From: Codonopsis lanceolata
Taxonomy: Eukaryota > Streptophyta > Magnoliopsida > Asterales > Campanulaceae
Assembly: GCA_013146195.2 (NCBI GenBank)
Contig: CM028384.1
Location: forward strand, 78,402,728-78,466,727
Reading direction: 5' to 3'
DNA: 64,000 bases
Below the pieces are notes generated by a model. The model saw only the letters and a program-made list of their open reading frames with translations, did no database searches and had not been told where the DNA came from. Both the position numbers and the translations under genes were made by a program. This document shows, in pieces, positions 41,984-53,394 of this stretch (position 1 is the stretch's first letter; the number at the start of each line of letters is the position of its first letter).

Positions 41984-43302
41984 CAACTAGATCAAAGTTT
42001 TTTCTTCTTGAATACCAGATCCCCAGATTTATAGTTGTTGACACATATATGATGATACGTTTAGCAGCAAGCAAATGTGATTGCCTTGGATCTGCCTGAA
42101 ATCTAGCACAAACACAAACAGCAAACATAATATCAGGTCTACTGGCAATAAGGTAAAGAAGTGAACCTATGATTCCTCGGTACATGGTCATGTTCTCTTG
42201 CTTTCCCTTCTCATCATTGTCAAGATGGCAATCGGTAGACATTGGTGTCTCGAATCCTTTAGCTGAATCATGACCAAATTTTTGATAAGTTCCTTTGCAT
42301 ATTTGGTTTGGCTGATGAAGATCCAGTCTGAAGTTTGTTGAATCTGAAGTCCTAGAAAGTAGGTGAGCTCTCCCATCATGGTCATCTCGAACTTGCTTTA
42401 CATTAGTTTCTTGAATCTCTTGCACATGATTTGATTTGTAGATCCAAAGATGATTTCGTCTACATAAATTTGTACCAACAGGGAATGATCTTTGTTCTTG
42501 AGGATGAACAGAGTTGTGTTTATTCTTCCTCTCATGAATCTTTTTTCAATTAAGAACTTCGATAGAGTTTCGTACCAAGCTCTAGGAGCTTGTTTGAGGC
42601 TATATAATGCTTGCTTGAGATGATATACTTGATCCTTTTTTGTCTTGGATGACAAAACCTGAAGGTTGTTCAACGTATACAGTTTCTTGAAGATCACCAT
42701 TGAGAAAGACACTCTTCACATCCATCTGATATACTTTGAAGTCCATGAACCACACATAGGCTAGAAAGAGTCGGATTGCCTCTAATCTAGCAACAAGAGC
42801 AAATGTTTCATCGAAGTCAATTCCTTCTTCCTGTCGGTAGCCTTCAGCAACCAGTCTAGCTTTGTTCTTGGTGACATTTCCATCTTCATCTCACTTGTTT
42901 TTGAATACCCAATTAGTGCCTATGATTGGATGACCAATAGGTCTTTGAACTAAGCTCCACACTTTGCATCTTTCAAACTAGTTCAGCTCTTCTTGTATAG
43001 CTTCAATCCAGTAGTGGTCTTCAATATCTTCATTAATCTTTTTTGGCTTGATCTCAGATACGAATGCGAAGGCAAACATAGTCTCATTTCGAACACTTCT
43101 TATCGTACGAACTCCTGCGTTGAGATCACCAATGATTTGAGAAATTGGGTGATCTTTTGTTTCATTAATAGCTGGAGGGAGATAACTTCTGGTGAGATCT
43201 TCCCTTAAGAATTTTTGGAGGAGGAAGAAAAGGTGATTCACCAAAATCTGGTTCAGAAAAGAGGATCGTCGAAACCTTCATTTTTGGTGCATAAGAAGAA
43301 TG
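41984..43302 (-). pseudogene. Reverse transcriptase of copia A (broken)
   Basis: Copia RT pieces read from 43244 downward: DHYWIEAIQEELN, then in shifted frames the GHPIIGTNWVFKNK, ARLVAEGYRQEEGIDF and VYQMDVKSVFLNGDL segments (MDVKSAFLNG is usual), KQALYSLKQAPRAWYETLSKFL, a YVDE box in LVQIYVDEIIFGST (usually YVDD), and GIIGSLLYLIASRPDIMFAV. At least three stops or frameshifts and the YVDD-to-YVDE change show decay. Upstream the frame is interrupted by LINE-1 (at 43303-43317), downstream by solo LTR C. Confidence 0.82.
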
Positions 43303-43317
43303 AGTGTTCTGTAAATA
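43303..43317. repeat. 15-bp target-site duplication of LINE-1 (left)
   Basis: AGTGTTCTGTAAATA here equals 49054-49068 without mismatch. Confidence 0.95.
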
Positions 43318-43371
43318 ACTACTTTCTCTCCTTAGGTAAACCCTAACTTCTTTGGGCTGCGCCGTCTTTCT

Positions 43372-44802
43372 ATGGCGGCTGCCATGGAGGCTCTGCCTCC
43401 TCCAGCTCCTCCAGAGTCTATTCCAGCCACCTCCATGCCTCCTAAATCTTTTGCTGAAGCCCTCTGTTCACATTCCAACAACCCTACTCCTTTCTTCTCC
43501 ATCCCGGCCACCTCCTATAAAGGAGAGCCTTCCCTCAAGCTGTCTCCGGAATTAATTGAAACTCTTGCTGCCCCATTCAGATTTGCCTTAATCGGAAAGT
43601 TCTCACATGGTAGACCCTCAATGGAAGCCACAAGAAAATATTTTAACACCATTGACCTTAAAGCAACTTTTACAATTGGGCATTTGGATTCAAAGCACGT
43701 CCTTATTCGGGTCAAAAACAATGGGGATTTCCAACGCTTATGGATAAAAGACCAATGGTATTTAGGCCGGTATCCGATGAGGGTCTTTAAATGGTCCCCT
43801 AATTTTCATCCAGATATTGAAAGCTCCATAGTGCCGGTTTGGTTCTCATTGCCAGGTCTTCCCATTCACTTGTTTAACAAGTCTGCCCTATTCTCAATTG
43901 CTTCTTTGTTCGGTAAGCCTCTTATGCTCGATCAACCCACCATAAACCTCTCTCGTCCTAGTGTTGCTCGTATTTGCGTTGAAATAGATATGCTTCATCC
44001 TTTCCCCAACCGAAATTGGGTTGACTGTGGTTCAGTGTATCCATGTTTTTGGCAGCATATTGAGGCAGAAAACATGCCATCCTATTGTACTCACTGCCTT
44101 CGTCAAGGGCACTCCGATATTTTTTACAAAATTAAAAACCCTAATATTCCCTCTCATGACGCCCCTTCATCAAACCCTCAACCCCGTCCCCATCCAATCC
44201 CTCAGTGTTGGACCCCAAAAAAAAATCCTAAACCTCACGTCACAGTGGCTGCCGATATGCATGCAAGCCCTCAGGTTGATGCTTCTTCAAGTGGCAAAGA
44301 TTTTGATCCTCAACCAGAAACAGCCCCGAAAACTACCAATCCTATTGTTGTTGAGGACCATTCAGCACCAATTCATGCTCATACAACAAAAAACGAGCCA
44401 TCCCCTACCACAGCCGATAAACCTACAGCCCCATCCTCGGATCAAGTGCATACTACTGTCGATAATTCTACAGTCCCATCCTCTGATCATGTGCATACTA
44501 CTGCTAATGATACGACCCCTGATCAAGCCTTTGAAGGTATCACCAAAGTCGCAGATGCTACTCCTCTTGTTAATGATTCTGAGCAGGTTAATGTAGTCTC
44601 CCCTAACAGATTCGCGGTGTTAAATATTCTGGAGGAGGATGATACTGGTGAAGTTGTTACTCACTCCTTCAATGCCCTAAATGTGGAAACGGCCCACCCA
44701 CCAGCCAAGACAAAGCAGAAGCCTCCTATTCCTGTCTCTGATCGTATTACTCGCTCTCAGGCTTCAAAGCCATCAGCCGATCCTTCTGCTCAATCTTTTT
44801 AA
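43372..44802 (+). CDS. LINE-1 ORF1 (DUF4283 / zinc-knuckle RNA-binding protein, 476 aa)
   Basis: Start ATG at 43372, 54 bp from the element end. Residues ~65-215 form the DUF4283 domain found in plant LINE ORF1 proteins (ALIGKFSHGRPSMEATRKYF, HVLIRVKNNGDFQRLW, VPVWFSLPGLPIHLFN). A zinc knuckle follows (C239, C242, H247); the fourth ligand expected at residue 252 is Tyr, so it is incomplete. The C-terminal half is Pro/Thr/Ser-rich and probably disordered, with imperfect repeats of a VHTTVDNSTVPSSD-type unit at about 360-395. It would bind LINE RNA. Its stop TAA overlaps the ORF2 start by one base (TAATG). Confidence 0.88.
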   Translation: MAAAMEALPPPAPPESIPATSMPPKSFAEALCSHSNNPTPFFSIPATSYKGEPSLKLSPELIETLAAPFRFALIGKFSHGRPSMEATRKYFNTIDLKATFTIGHLDSKHVLIRVKNNGDFQRLWIKDQWYLGRYPMRVFKWSPNFHPDIESSIVPVWFSLPGLPIHLFNKSALFSIASLFGKPLMLDQPTINLSRPSVARICVEIDMLHPFPNRNWVDCGSVYPCFWQHIEAENMPSYCTHCLRQGHSDIFYKIKNPNIPSHDAPSSNPQPRPHPIPQCWTPKKNPKPHVTVAADMHASPQVDASSSGKDFDPQPETAPKTTNPIVVEDHSAPIHAHTTKNEPSPTTADKPTAPSSDQVHTTVDNSTVPSSDHVHTTANDTTPDQAFEGITKVADATPLVNDSEQVNVVSPNRFAVLNILEEDDTGEVVTHSFNALNVETAHPPAKTKQKPPIPVSDRITRSQASKPSADPSAQSF

Positions 44803-47800
44803 TGGATATTAAAATCCTTTTTTGGAACATACGGGGAATAGGTAATGATCCATCTATCAGTCGTCTTAAAACCCTTGTTAGGATTCATAACATATCTATT
44901 GTTGCCGTTTTTGAACCCATGATGGATACGGAGAAAGTTGCTCTTATCACTCATCGTCTTCGATTCAGGTTTTCGGCTTCTAATTCATCAAGTTCCATAT
45001 GGATTTTTGTTAAATCTTCTTTTACTTGTAATTTAATTAATGATTCTGCCCAGCAAGTTACTTTGCAGATTTAGCATTTCACTTGGTCATCGCCTGCCAT
45101 TCTTACTTGTGTTTATGCTAAATGCAATATTGATTAAAGGAAAATTCTTTGGGATGATCTCATTTTTATTAGTGCCTCGGCGGCTCATACCCCGTGGCTT
45201 ATAGGGGGGATTTCAACATCATTCTTCATCCCAATGAAAAGTCCGGTGGTGTGGGCTGGGATCGTAACGGAGCTCTCGATTTTCATGCCTGTCTGGCTGT
45301 CACGGGTCTTTCTGATTTGGGTTACTCTAGTAGTGATTATACATGGTGGAACAAAAGGGAAGGTAACGCTACAATTCATGAGCGTATTGATCGAGTCCTA
45401 TGTAATGCAGCTTGGTTGGACAAATTTTTAGTCACCTCAATTCAACATCTTAACCGCACTTGTTCTGATCATTCTCCCCTTCTTACAACTCTTTCTTGCC
45501 CTACTGCTCGGGGTCCTGCCGCGTTCCGTTTTCTCAATGTTTGGACAAGTCATGCTTCTTTTAAAGCCACTGTTTCAAGTGCTTGGACTGGATCTGATTA
45601 TATGAGGTTGATGGTTCGTTTTTCTCATAAGCTGAGAAATGTCAAAGCCGCCCTTAGACATTGGAACACATCAGTCTTTGGTAATATTTTTAATAATGTT
45701 AAATTGGCTGAAGAGGATGTAGCTGAAAAGGAATTACTTTTTGAACTTAATGCTTCTCCTTCTAATCGGGAAGCTCTTATGCATGCTCAAGCCTCTCTTC
45801 GAACTTACCTCTCCCAGGAAGAAAAATATTGGCAGCAAAAATCTAGGATTAAATGGTTTAAAGAGGGAAATGGCAATACTAAGATATTTCATGCCTCAGT
45901 GAAGCAACAGCAAAGACATCTTTATATTCATTCCATTGATGACATGGAAGGAAATCATCTTGATTCTGATCAGAGTATCCGGCAAGGGGCAGTTAATTAT
46001 TTTCAGGAGCAGCTTCAATCTGAAACCGTCTATAATCCTGAAATTAATTTAGATGTTATTCCTCATCTTGTTCAGGATGAATGGAATAATCATCTTATTT
46101 CTCCTCTTTCTGTCTCGGAGATTAAGCAAGTTGTTGTTAATCTAAATGGAGACAGTGCTGCTGGCCCGGATGGCTTTTCGGGTAAATTCTTCTCTTTTTG
46201 CTGGGATATAATTGAAAAGGATTTTTGTGAGGCAATTATAGAATTTTTTTCTAGCTTCTCTCTCCCGCGAGCTTGGTCCAGCACTCTTATTGTTGCTATC
46301 CCCAAATTGGATAAGGTCTCATCTTTCAAAGACCTTCGACCAATCAGTCTCTGCAACTTTTGTAGCAAAGTTATTTCCAAAATTATTTCTTCCCGCCTAG
46401 CCACTATCCTCCCCCATCTTATTTCCGAAAATCAAAGTGCTTTTGTCAAAGGTCGTACTATTCAGGACAATATTTTATTGGCTCAAGAGTTGATGTGTTT
46501 CTTGGGGAAAAAGGTTACGGGCTCAAATGTTGTTCTTAAACTCGATATGGCAAAGGCTTTTGACAGAGTTTCCTGGGTGTTTCTTATTACTGTAATGCGG
46601 CGATTTGGCTTCCACGAGATATTTATAGATCTTGTTTGGCGTCTTATTTCTGACAATTGGTTTTCGGTTCTTATCAATGGAACCCCGACGGGCTATTTTT
46701 CTTCTAGTAGAGGTCTCCGGCATGGAGACCCTGTATCTCCCAGCTTGTTCATTATAGCAGCAGATTATTTTAGTCGCAGCCTAAACCGTATTCAGCAACA
46801 AGTTTCCTACTCGATCTACTCATCCATTAGTGGCTGCCCAATCATCTCCCATCTCGCTTTTGCAGATGATGTTATCATCTTTTGCAATGGAAGTAAAAAC
46901 TCCATTCAGCTTCACAAGGAGGTTATTAAAAACTATGAAGATATCTCGGGCCAGAAGGTTAATGTCGCAAAGAGTTCTTTTTATGTGGCCTCTCAGTCTG
47001 ATTCTAATCGTTTGCAGACGCTCTCCTCTTCCTTGGGCTTTCGTGCTGGGACTCTTCTTATTTCTTATCTTGGTTGTCCCCTTTACTTTGGTCGAAAGAA
47101 ACGTCATTATTTTGACAGGCTTCTCCTTAAATTGCAGAACCGAATCACAACTTGGAATGGTACTTTTCTGAATTCTGCTGGGCGTATAACTCTAATCAAT
47201 CATGTTCTTCATTCCATTTCAAGTTATCAAATGGCTTCCATTGATCCTCCGGCTTCAGTTAGCTTATTAACCGATAAGATGTGTTCTCATTTTTTCTGGG
47301 GGCAGCTGGAGGGTAGGAATAAAAGTCACTGGACTGCTTGGAAAAAATGTTGTAGACCCACTGAGGAAGGCAGTCTTGGTATTCATAGCATGTCCAATAT
47401 TGTTAAAGCTTTCGGAGTAAAGCTTTGGTGGAGATTTCGATCTACTTCAAACCTTTGGACCTCTTTCTTAACCGCCCGATACTGCATAAATATTCATCCT
47501 TCTCAAGCTGATTCCGGTGGCTCGCATAGCTGGCGGCGTATGATAAAAGCCCGAGATATAGCCGAGCCTTATATTTTTTGGATAATTGGTAAAGGCCATT
47601 TCTCTCCTTGGTATGATAAATGGATTTTTGATATTATCCTGGACAAGCCTCCTGATTGTTCTAGTAATTCTGTGCGGGATCTGTTGCTTGGTTCTGATGC
47701 TTCCCAGCGAGATTGGTCCATGCTGCCTCATGCCGCTAAAGTTCAGATTAAATCCCAGCTAATCTCAATTCATAATACTGATGACCGGCCGTTTTGGACT

Positions 47801-48897
47801 GCATCTACATCTGGATCTTTCTCTCTCTCCTCGGTCTTCCCTTTGATTCGAGACCCTCAACCAAGGCTGCTTTCTTCTGCCTTTATTTGGCACAAGGCAC
47901 TGCCTAACCACATTAGTATTTTTCTTTGGCGTCTTTTTGACCAAAGACTCCCTATTGATGAATCCCTCAGAAAAAAGGGTCTCTCCTTGGCCTCTAAATG
48001 CTCTTGTTGTGACCAAGGCCACACTGAAACTTTCCATCATGTTTTTATAGACAGTTTGTTTGCTTCTTCCATATGGCAGCATTTCAATGCTCTCTTTGAT
48101 ATTTCGGCCCAGCCTGGTTCTATCCATAATATTTGTTTTTCGTGGTGGTTACATAGTAAAGCTCTTCCCTTTACTTTGCTCCCCTCGATCATTCTTTGGC
48201 ATATTTGGAAGAACCGTAATGCGGCGGTCTTTGATAACAATCGCATCTCAGTTTCTAAGGCTGTTGCTAATATTTCTTCTGACTTTCAGAACATTCTTCA
48301 TGTTGCGGGTTATCACATTTCAGATCTATCTCGGCCTTCTAAAATTCAGTTTGGTCGTAAAAGGCAAATTCAAGTTCAGTCTGTTGCTTGGTCTACCCCC
48401 CCCCCTTTGGTATTGTCAAGCTTAACTCAGATGGAGCTAGTCGCGGCAATCCGAGTTTAAGTGGTGGAGGGGGTATTGTTCGTGATTCCATGGGTCGTTG
48501 CATTTATGCTTATTCTCAATTTTATCATGTCTGCTCGAACATGGTAGCTGAAATTAAAGCCCTCTACTTTGGTGTTAAATGGCTTTTTGATAATGGTTAC
48601 CATGATGCCATTATAGAAACGGATTCCAAGGTTCTCTTTGACTGTTTTTCTCAAGGTCACAAATTACCCTGGGTGCATTCTTATATTGTTCGGGAGATTG
48701 TCCAGTTCCAAGCTGCGGGGATATTTATTTTTTCTCACTGTTTCCGAGAGGCTAACAAGGTAGCTGATAGTTTGGCTAATCTAGCATGTGACTCTCGTTT
48801 GGATATGGTTTTCCACGATATTTCGGCTATTCCCAGTCCTTCTAAAGGTCTCATTTTGTTAGATGCTAGTAACACTCCCTATATTAGAATTTCTTAA
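44802..48897 (+). pseudogene. LINE-1 ORF2 (endonuclease, reverse transcriptase, RNase H), broken
   Basis: ATG at 44802 (MDIKILFWNIRGIG) opens an APE-type endonuclease; its later motifs GDFNIILHPNEKSGG and SDHSPLL are at 45209-45254 and 45463-45483. Breaks: TAG at 45072-45074, TAA near 45135, and a frameshift in a G-run near 45205. From 45194 a 1,088-codon frame carries RT: GRTIQDNILLAQEL, LKLDMAKAFDRVSW, GLRHGDPVSPSLF and FADD (46859-46870), then a zf-RVT region (LWRLFDQRLPIDESLRKKGL, CSCCDQ). A frameshift in a C-run (48397-48407) separates the RNase H (48388-48897), whose acidic residues (NSDGAS, AEIKAL, ETDSK, VADSL) are all present. The enzyme nicks DNA and copies LINE RNA at the target. 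Confidence 0.9.
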
Positions 48898-49053
48898 TTT
48901 TTTTATCTTCTTGTATCTCTTTTTCGAGGTTAGGCTCCTCTGTCCTCCCATATATAAGAGCAAGGCTGGTTGTCCCCCTCAAGTTTGTATTTCCTTTATT
49001 TATTAATAAAATTCCCACAGGTGCCACCCTGCTTTCCTAAAAAAAAAAAATAA
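48898..49053 (+). other. LINE-1 3' UTR and A-tail
   Basis: 156 bp including AGGCTCCT, GGCTGGTTGTCCCCCT and TTATTAATAAAATT, ending in an A-run. The same landmarks, reversed, are found in LINE-2 (61904-62040) and LINE-3 (50690-50790), so the three belong to one related 3'-end group. Confidence 0.85.
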
Positions 49054-49068
49054 AGTGTTCTGTAAATA
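49054..49068. repeat. 15-bp target-site duplication of LINE-1 (right)
   Basis: AGTGTTCTGTAAATA, identical to 43303-43317. Confidence 0.95.
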
Positions 49069-50652
49069 TGTTTGATGTAAAACAGAAGAGATGGGTTCTG
49101 GATCAACAGAAGGGTTTAAGGAGGCACCAGAAGAGTTGAAGTCAACTAGTACTTGGTTCAGAGGATTTGAAGAAGCTGCTGTTGGAGGATTTTGTGGTTG
49201 TGAAGAAGTAGAAGCTTGATTTGTACATGTCTCAACATCATCAGAATCATCAGCAACATTTGAAGCCACTTGTGGCTCTAATAAATCATATTCATCAAAA
49301 GTAACATGCACAGATTCTAAGATTTTCAAAGAAGTTTTGTTAAATATGCAAAATGTTTTTGAATGATTTGAATAGCCTAAAAAAATTCCTTCGTCTGATT
49401 TTGAATCAAATTTTCCTCAATATTATTTTCCATTGTAAAGAATAAAACGTTTCCAGCTGAAGATTTTTAAAAATCCTAAATTTGGGGGCTCTTCCTCTCC
49501 ATATTTCATATGAAGTTTTATTATGAAATTTGTTTACTAGGAATTGATTCTGGGTGAAGCAAGCAGAGTTGACGGCTTCTGCCCAGAAGTATTTTGGAAG
49601 CTTAGCTTCTGCCAGCATAGTTCTTGCTGCTTCAATAAGTGTTCCGTTCTTTCGTTCAACTATACCATTTTGTTGAGGAGTCCCAGTAGCAAAGAAGTTA
49701 TGGGCGATCCTGTGGTCATCACAGTATCTTTCAACATCGTTGTTTTTGAATTCGGTGTCGTTTTCTGATCTGATGTCACTTATGTCTTCAAGCTTTTGAG
49801 TTTGGAGTCTTCTGAATAGGGTGGTGACCAGATCATATGTCCCATCTTTTGATATCATTGTTTCAATCCAAGTGAATTTAGAGTAGTTGTCAACTACTAC
49901 AAGTGTGTACTTATCTCCAGAGATACTGGCAGTAGTGATTGGTCCAAAGAGATTCATGTGCAGAAGTTGAAGTGGTCTGGAAGTTGACATAACATGCTTG
50001 CTCTTGAAGGAAGACTTAGAAAGTTTTCCTAATTGACAAGCTTTACAACTTCTGTCTTGGTCGGCAGACACAATAGGTAGACCTTTGACAAGCCCATCTT
50101 TGAAGGCTTAAAGAGGTACTTGAAGTTGAGGTGGCTGAGACGCTTGTGCCAAAGCCAACTATTGTCACGAATGTTGTTCGCAACTAGGCACAAACTGGAT
50201 GATCTCCCAAGTAAGTTTAAGTCCACGACATAGACGTTCCCTTGTCTATTGCCGGTCAGCAGAGTTGAGCAGGATTCACCATCTTTGATGAGACATTGGT
50301 TGGAAATTAATTGGCAAATAAGACCCTTGTCGCAGAATTGGGATATGCTCAGAAGATTATGTTTTAAACCATTCACTAGAGAAACTTTTCTGATGGAGAG
50401 ATTTCCTCTAGTGATTGAGCCATACCCAATTGTCTTCCCTCTTACATTGTCGCCTAATATCACCATTGGACCTTTAGCTTCAACTATATATGTAAGTGGA
50501 CTTCTGTTCCCTGTCATGTGCCTTGAACAGCCACTGTCAAGGTACCAGATGTCTTTATCTTCTGAATCTATAGCCATGAAGCAGACCTGAAAAAGTCAAA
50601 ATAACAAGGTCCCTTTATTTTCTTTCGGTTCCTGAGGATTAGCAACATTTTG
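49069..50652 (-). pseudogene. Protease and integrase of copia A (broken)
   Basis: Frame 50577-50029 has an intact aspartic protease motif (DIWYLDSGCSRHMTG) and the zinc region (WHKRLSHLNFKYL). Frame 50071-49406 has CKACQLGK and the integrase core, then EAARTMLAEAKLPKYFWAEAVN. Two catalytic positions are changed: LLHMNLFG (D to N) and RSENDTEF (RSDNGTEF expected). The Glu of VERKNGTL remains. 49329-49069 is the acidic linker to RT (VHVTFDEYD). The frameshift at 50105 and stops show it is dead. Protease would cut the polyprotein; integrase would insert the cDNA. Confidence 0.85.
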
Positions 50653-51093
50653 GTACCCATACCTTTTTTTTTTTTTTTGGGAAACAGGGGCGGTACCCTG
50701 CAGAAATTTATTAATAAAAAACAAACATACAGAGGAGAGAGGGACAACCAGTCTTACCCTTAAACTGGGGGGACAAAGGAGCCTGACCTCAAGAGAGGGA
50801 ATACAAAAAGCCTGCTAGCAAATAAAAACTAAACAAGCTAACCATGTTTCCTATAATTATAAAGGCCAACGTGATCATGAAATAAAGCAAGACTGGCATC
50901 ACGAGGGAGATCCGATGGAGAATTATAACTTTTAAAGCCCCTGTGGTCATGGGCAGCCGCAGCAAGCTTATCAGCAACAGTGTTCTGTTCTCTAAAAACA
51001 TTGGAAATAGAATAGTCACCCAGAAACGACAGACATTCTCGAAACACATACTCATATTTCCAAGGAGCGCTAGTTTTATTAGTACCCATACCT
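50653..51093 (-). mobile_element. 5'-truncated LINE fragment ('LINE-3') with its target duplications
   Basis: GTACCCATACCT occurs at 50653-50664 and 51082-51093, bracketing about 417 bp. A T-run at 50665-50679 is the poly(A) tail on the minus strand. The body encodes the end of a LINE RNase H (YEYVFRECLSFLGDYSISNVFREQNTVADKLAAAAH, 51060-50955) and the shared LINE 3' UTR. It is typical of a 5'-truncated insertion, here between the zinc knuckle and the protease of copia A. Confidence 0.88.
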
Positions 51094-51568
51094 ACCTAAC
51101 TTTGAGAAAACTAGGTCTCTCAGATTTTGGTGTGAACCTTTGCAGGCATTCTGGAGCCAAATGGCCTAAACAATTGCAAGAATGGCAAAGGTGAAAGTTC
51201 CATGGGGAACTGTGATCTACTTTTGTTGTAGATTGCTTGTGACATTCTTTCTTTCCAACAGTACTTTTGGGTTCAGCAGGCTTGTTGAAAGTAGGCTTGA
51301 GAGGTTTCTTATGAGTATTCCTCGGTCTATTAACAACAGACCTAGCCTTGGTTGTTCTGTGGTTAGGAGACTTAGGAACATCCACCAAAATTCCCTTAAG
51401 TTTAGTGTCAGCTAGCTTGGGAGCCTTAGCCTTTTCAGAGACAAACTTGATAGGTACCAGCAGAGATTTCATTTGTCTATCGCCAGCAGACTTTGCTTTA
51501 GCAGAGCTGCTGTCGCTAGACTTAGATTTCTTAGTAGTTCCTTTAACAAGAGTCTCATCAGAAGCAGC
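51094..51568 (-). pseudogene. gag C-terminal fragment of copia A
   Basis: Matches 37240-37720 of copia B: Lys/Pro-rich stretch, then CHSCNCLGHLAPEC and FTPKSERPSFLKV. The upstream part of gag is missing because LTR D starts at 51569. Confidence 0.8.
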
Positions 51569-53380
51569 TGTAATACCCTAGAATATTACTTGTTTTACTT
51601 GTGCTTGAGTTCATACATTCATATTCGTCACAAGTATGTTTACTTAGCTCATTCGTATGATTGGATTCAATAGCTTGTTCGTTGACATCCATTTCTATGC
51701 GTGTATGCATCTTTCCTACATGTTGTACTTTGAGGACTTGTTTGTTTATATATGTTGGATGTGCATGTATAAGTGATAGAGATCATTCATAACATCCTTA
51801 ACATGATTTAGATGTTGATTTAATGCTTAATGCATCGACGATTCGATTGTTGGTTACTTCTAGTTGTTGTTGTTCTTCATTTGACTTGTTCGGTGGTCAT
51901 TCGTGAGTGTTCTGTTTGAGTTCTAAACCATCTTTGAATGAGGTTTGAGCCTTGGGTATTTTGGTTATGAGTTTGAGGTCAATTTAGGTTGAATTCTAGA
52001 CCTTTTAAGCATCGGAGGGATTGCGGCCGCAAGGGGTTTGGACCTTGGCCCCGCAAGGTAAGCAGAAAAGTTGAGCTAGAGGATATTGGAGCATGCACTC
52101 GTATGCATATTGGGCCATGCGGTCGCATGGTAGTGATCCCTGTTACGGGCTGTTTTGCTTTGTTCATTAAATTGGCTATCCTAACCCTACACAAACCTAT
52201 CCTAAACCATTCCTAAACCTTCCTAACTATCATATATTATATCCTAACCATCTAATTGAGTTTTTAAGGTGGATTAGTTGGGGTTAATCAAAGGGAGCAC
52301 TACCACATCAATTGGACACATGTCCCACTCATTTTCTAACCTTTATGGACCACAAACACTTCATTTAACCTCCCATTTTCAGCCCTCATTCCTCAAAAAC
52401 GTGGGAGAGTTTCTTGGGAGCTTGAGAGAAAGTTCCCTAGGGTTTCTTGGGAGTCCATCCTTGGATTCCATAGCTTGAGAGCTCCATTGCCCAAACCAAG
52501 CCATAGAAGTGAAGAGGAGGTTGAAGAGAACACTTTCCACCGATTGAATTTTTGATTTGGTTGCTTGAAGTGGTGTTTGCAAGTAAGTTACTACATCTCT
52601 TTCTTTTTGTTTTGGCCTGATTGACCCTACGGAAAACAATCTTTGTGCTATTTGAGGTCAATGAGTGCAATTTAGGGCTTTTTAGACATGTCATGATTTC
52701 TAAATGCCTAAACGATGATTTTGGTTGGATGAACTTGCTAGAGACCATGATTAGGATGATATTCATGTGTAGTATAGTATGTTAATCCATTCCATGTGGT
52801 TTATTCATGTATTGGAAGCATGATTGATGAAATGGCTTAAATGTATATATGCTTAAAATGTGATTTTTTCCCTTTGATTCCTAATTTAGTGTTTTGTTGG
52901 GGTTTTATTGGTTTAATGACCTTGGGAACATAGTCATTGATGTTAGTTATTAACATAGGAAGGTATTGTTGCCAATGGCTTCCATGCCCTAATTTATGAA
53001 AGTGTGGATTAGACTCAACGGAGTCAACCATTGGGTTAGTATGACTTTAAGGAACTATATGCTTAAGTCCTACGGAATTTGGGGTATATTTGTTGGAGGT
53101 TAAGCCTTCGAGAATTTTAGAAGTGTATGAAGGACACTTGATTATTAGAGTCTTAATATTATTCTCTAAGGTGTTTATATGCTAGTTGTGAATGAAATGC
53201 ATGACTAGTCGATTGTAGAGTATGTGCCTACTTATTTGAGCATATGAGTATATATTACTTGTGCTTGAGTTTGAGTCCAGCTGGAGTCGGTTTGTTAAGT
53301 CTGTGGCGGGACGATGTATCGTCCTCACGAATTGTGAGATTCGTGATCGCGATGGATTGTCGTGCCGGGTTGCACACACC
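51569..53380 (+). mobile_element. Gypsy-like LTR 'D' (right end outside or cut by E)
   Basis: Begins TGTAATACCCTAG at the exact point where the gag frame of A stops; TGTAA(C/T)ACCC starts are common in plant Ty3/gypsy LTRs. The stretch lacks coding capacity. Features near its right end (GGGACGATGTATCGTCC, GTGCCGGGTTGCACAC) look like the R-U5 part. The CACTA terminus at 53381 interrupts it before a TG...CA end can be seen. Whether it is a solo LTR or the start of a whole element cannot be told. Confidence 0.55.
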
Positions 53381-53394
53381 CACTACAACAAAAC

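Larger units (their letters stand above)
43318..49053 (+). mobile_element. Full-length L1-type LINE ('LINE-1')
   Basis: 5,736 bp with a short 5' UTR, ORF1, ORF2, a 3' UTR and a terminal A-run (about 49039-49053). Perfect 15-bp target-site duplications flank it, so both ends are original and the copy is not 5'-truncated. It interrupts the integrase/RT linker of copia A. ORF2 has two in-frame stops and two frameshifts, so this copy could not make an intact ORF2 protein as written. Confidence 0.92.
29633..51568 (-). mobile_element. SIRE-like copia retrotransposon 'A', old, opened by nested insertions
   Basis: Minus-strand pieces keep copia order: gag zinc knuckle (51094-51568), protease and integrase (49406-50652), RT (41984-43302), RNase H (34471-34893), an extra ORF (31215-33790), then the 3' LTR (29633-30876). 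The pieces are separated by LINE-3, LINE-1 and solo LTR C with copia B. The extra ORF after RNase H with a coiled-coil end points to the SIRE/Maximus branch. Gag's N-terminal part and the 5' LTR are missing because LTR D begins inside gag at 51569. Multiple stops and lost catalytic residues mark it as dead. Confidence 0.82.

Noticed and set aside
44021..44596. 191-codon plus-strand frame inside LINE-1 ORF1
   Set aside because: It overlaps the real ORF1 frame, starts within it, and is Leu/Pro-rich because of ORF1 codon composition.
43515..48660. Minus-strand frames in LINE-1, such as 46090-46404 and 47765-48127
   Set aside because: They are antisense shadows of ORF1/ORF2 without motifs.
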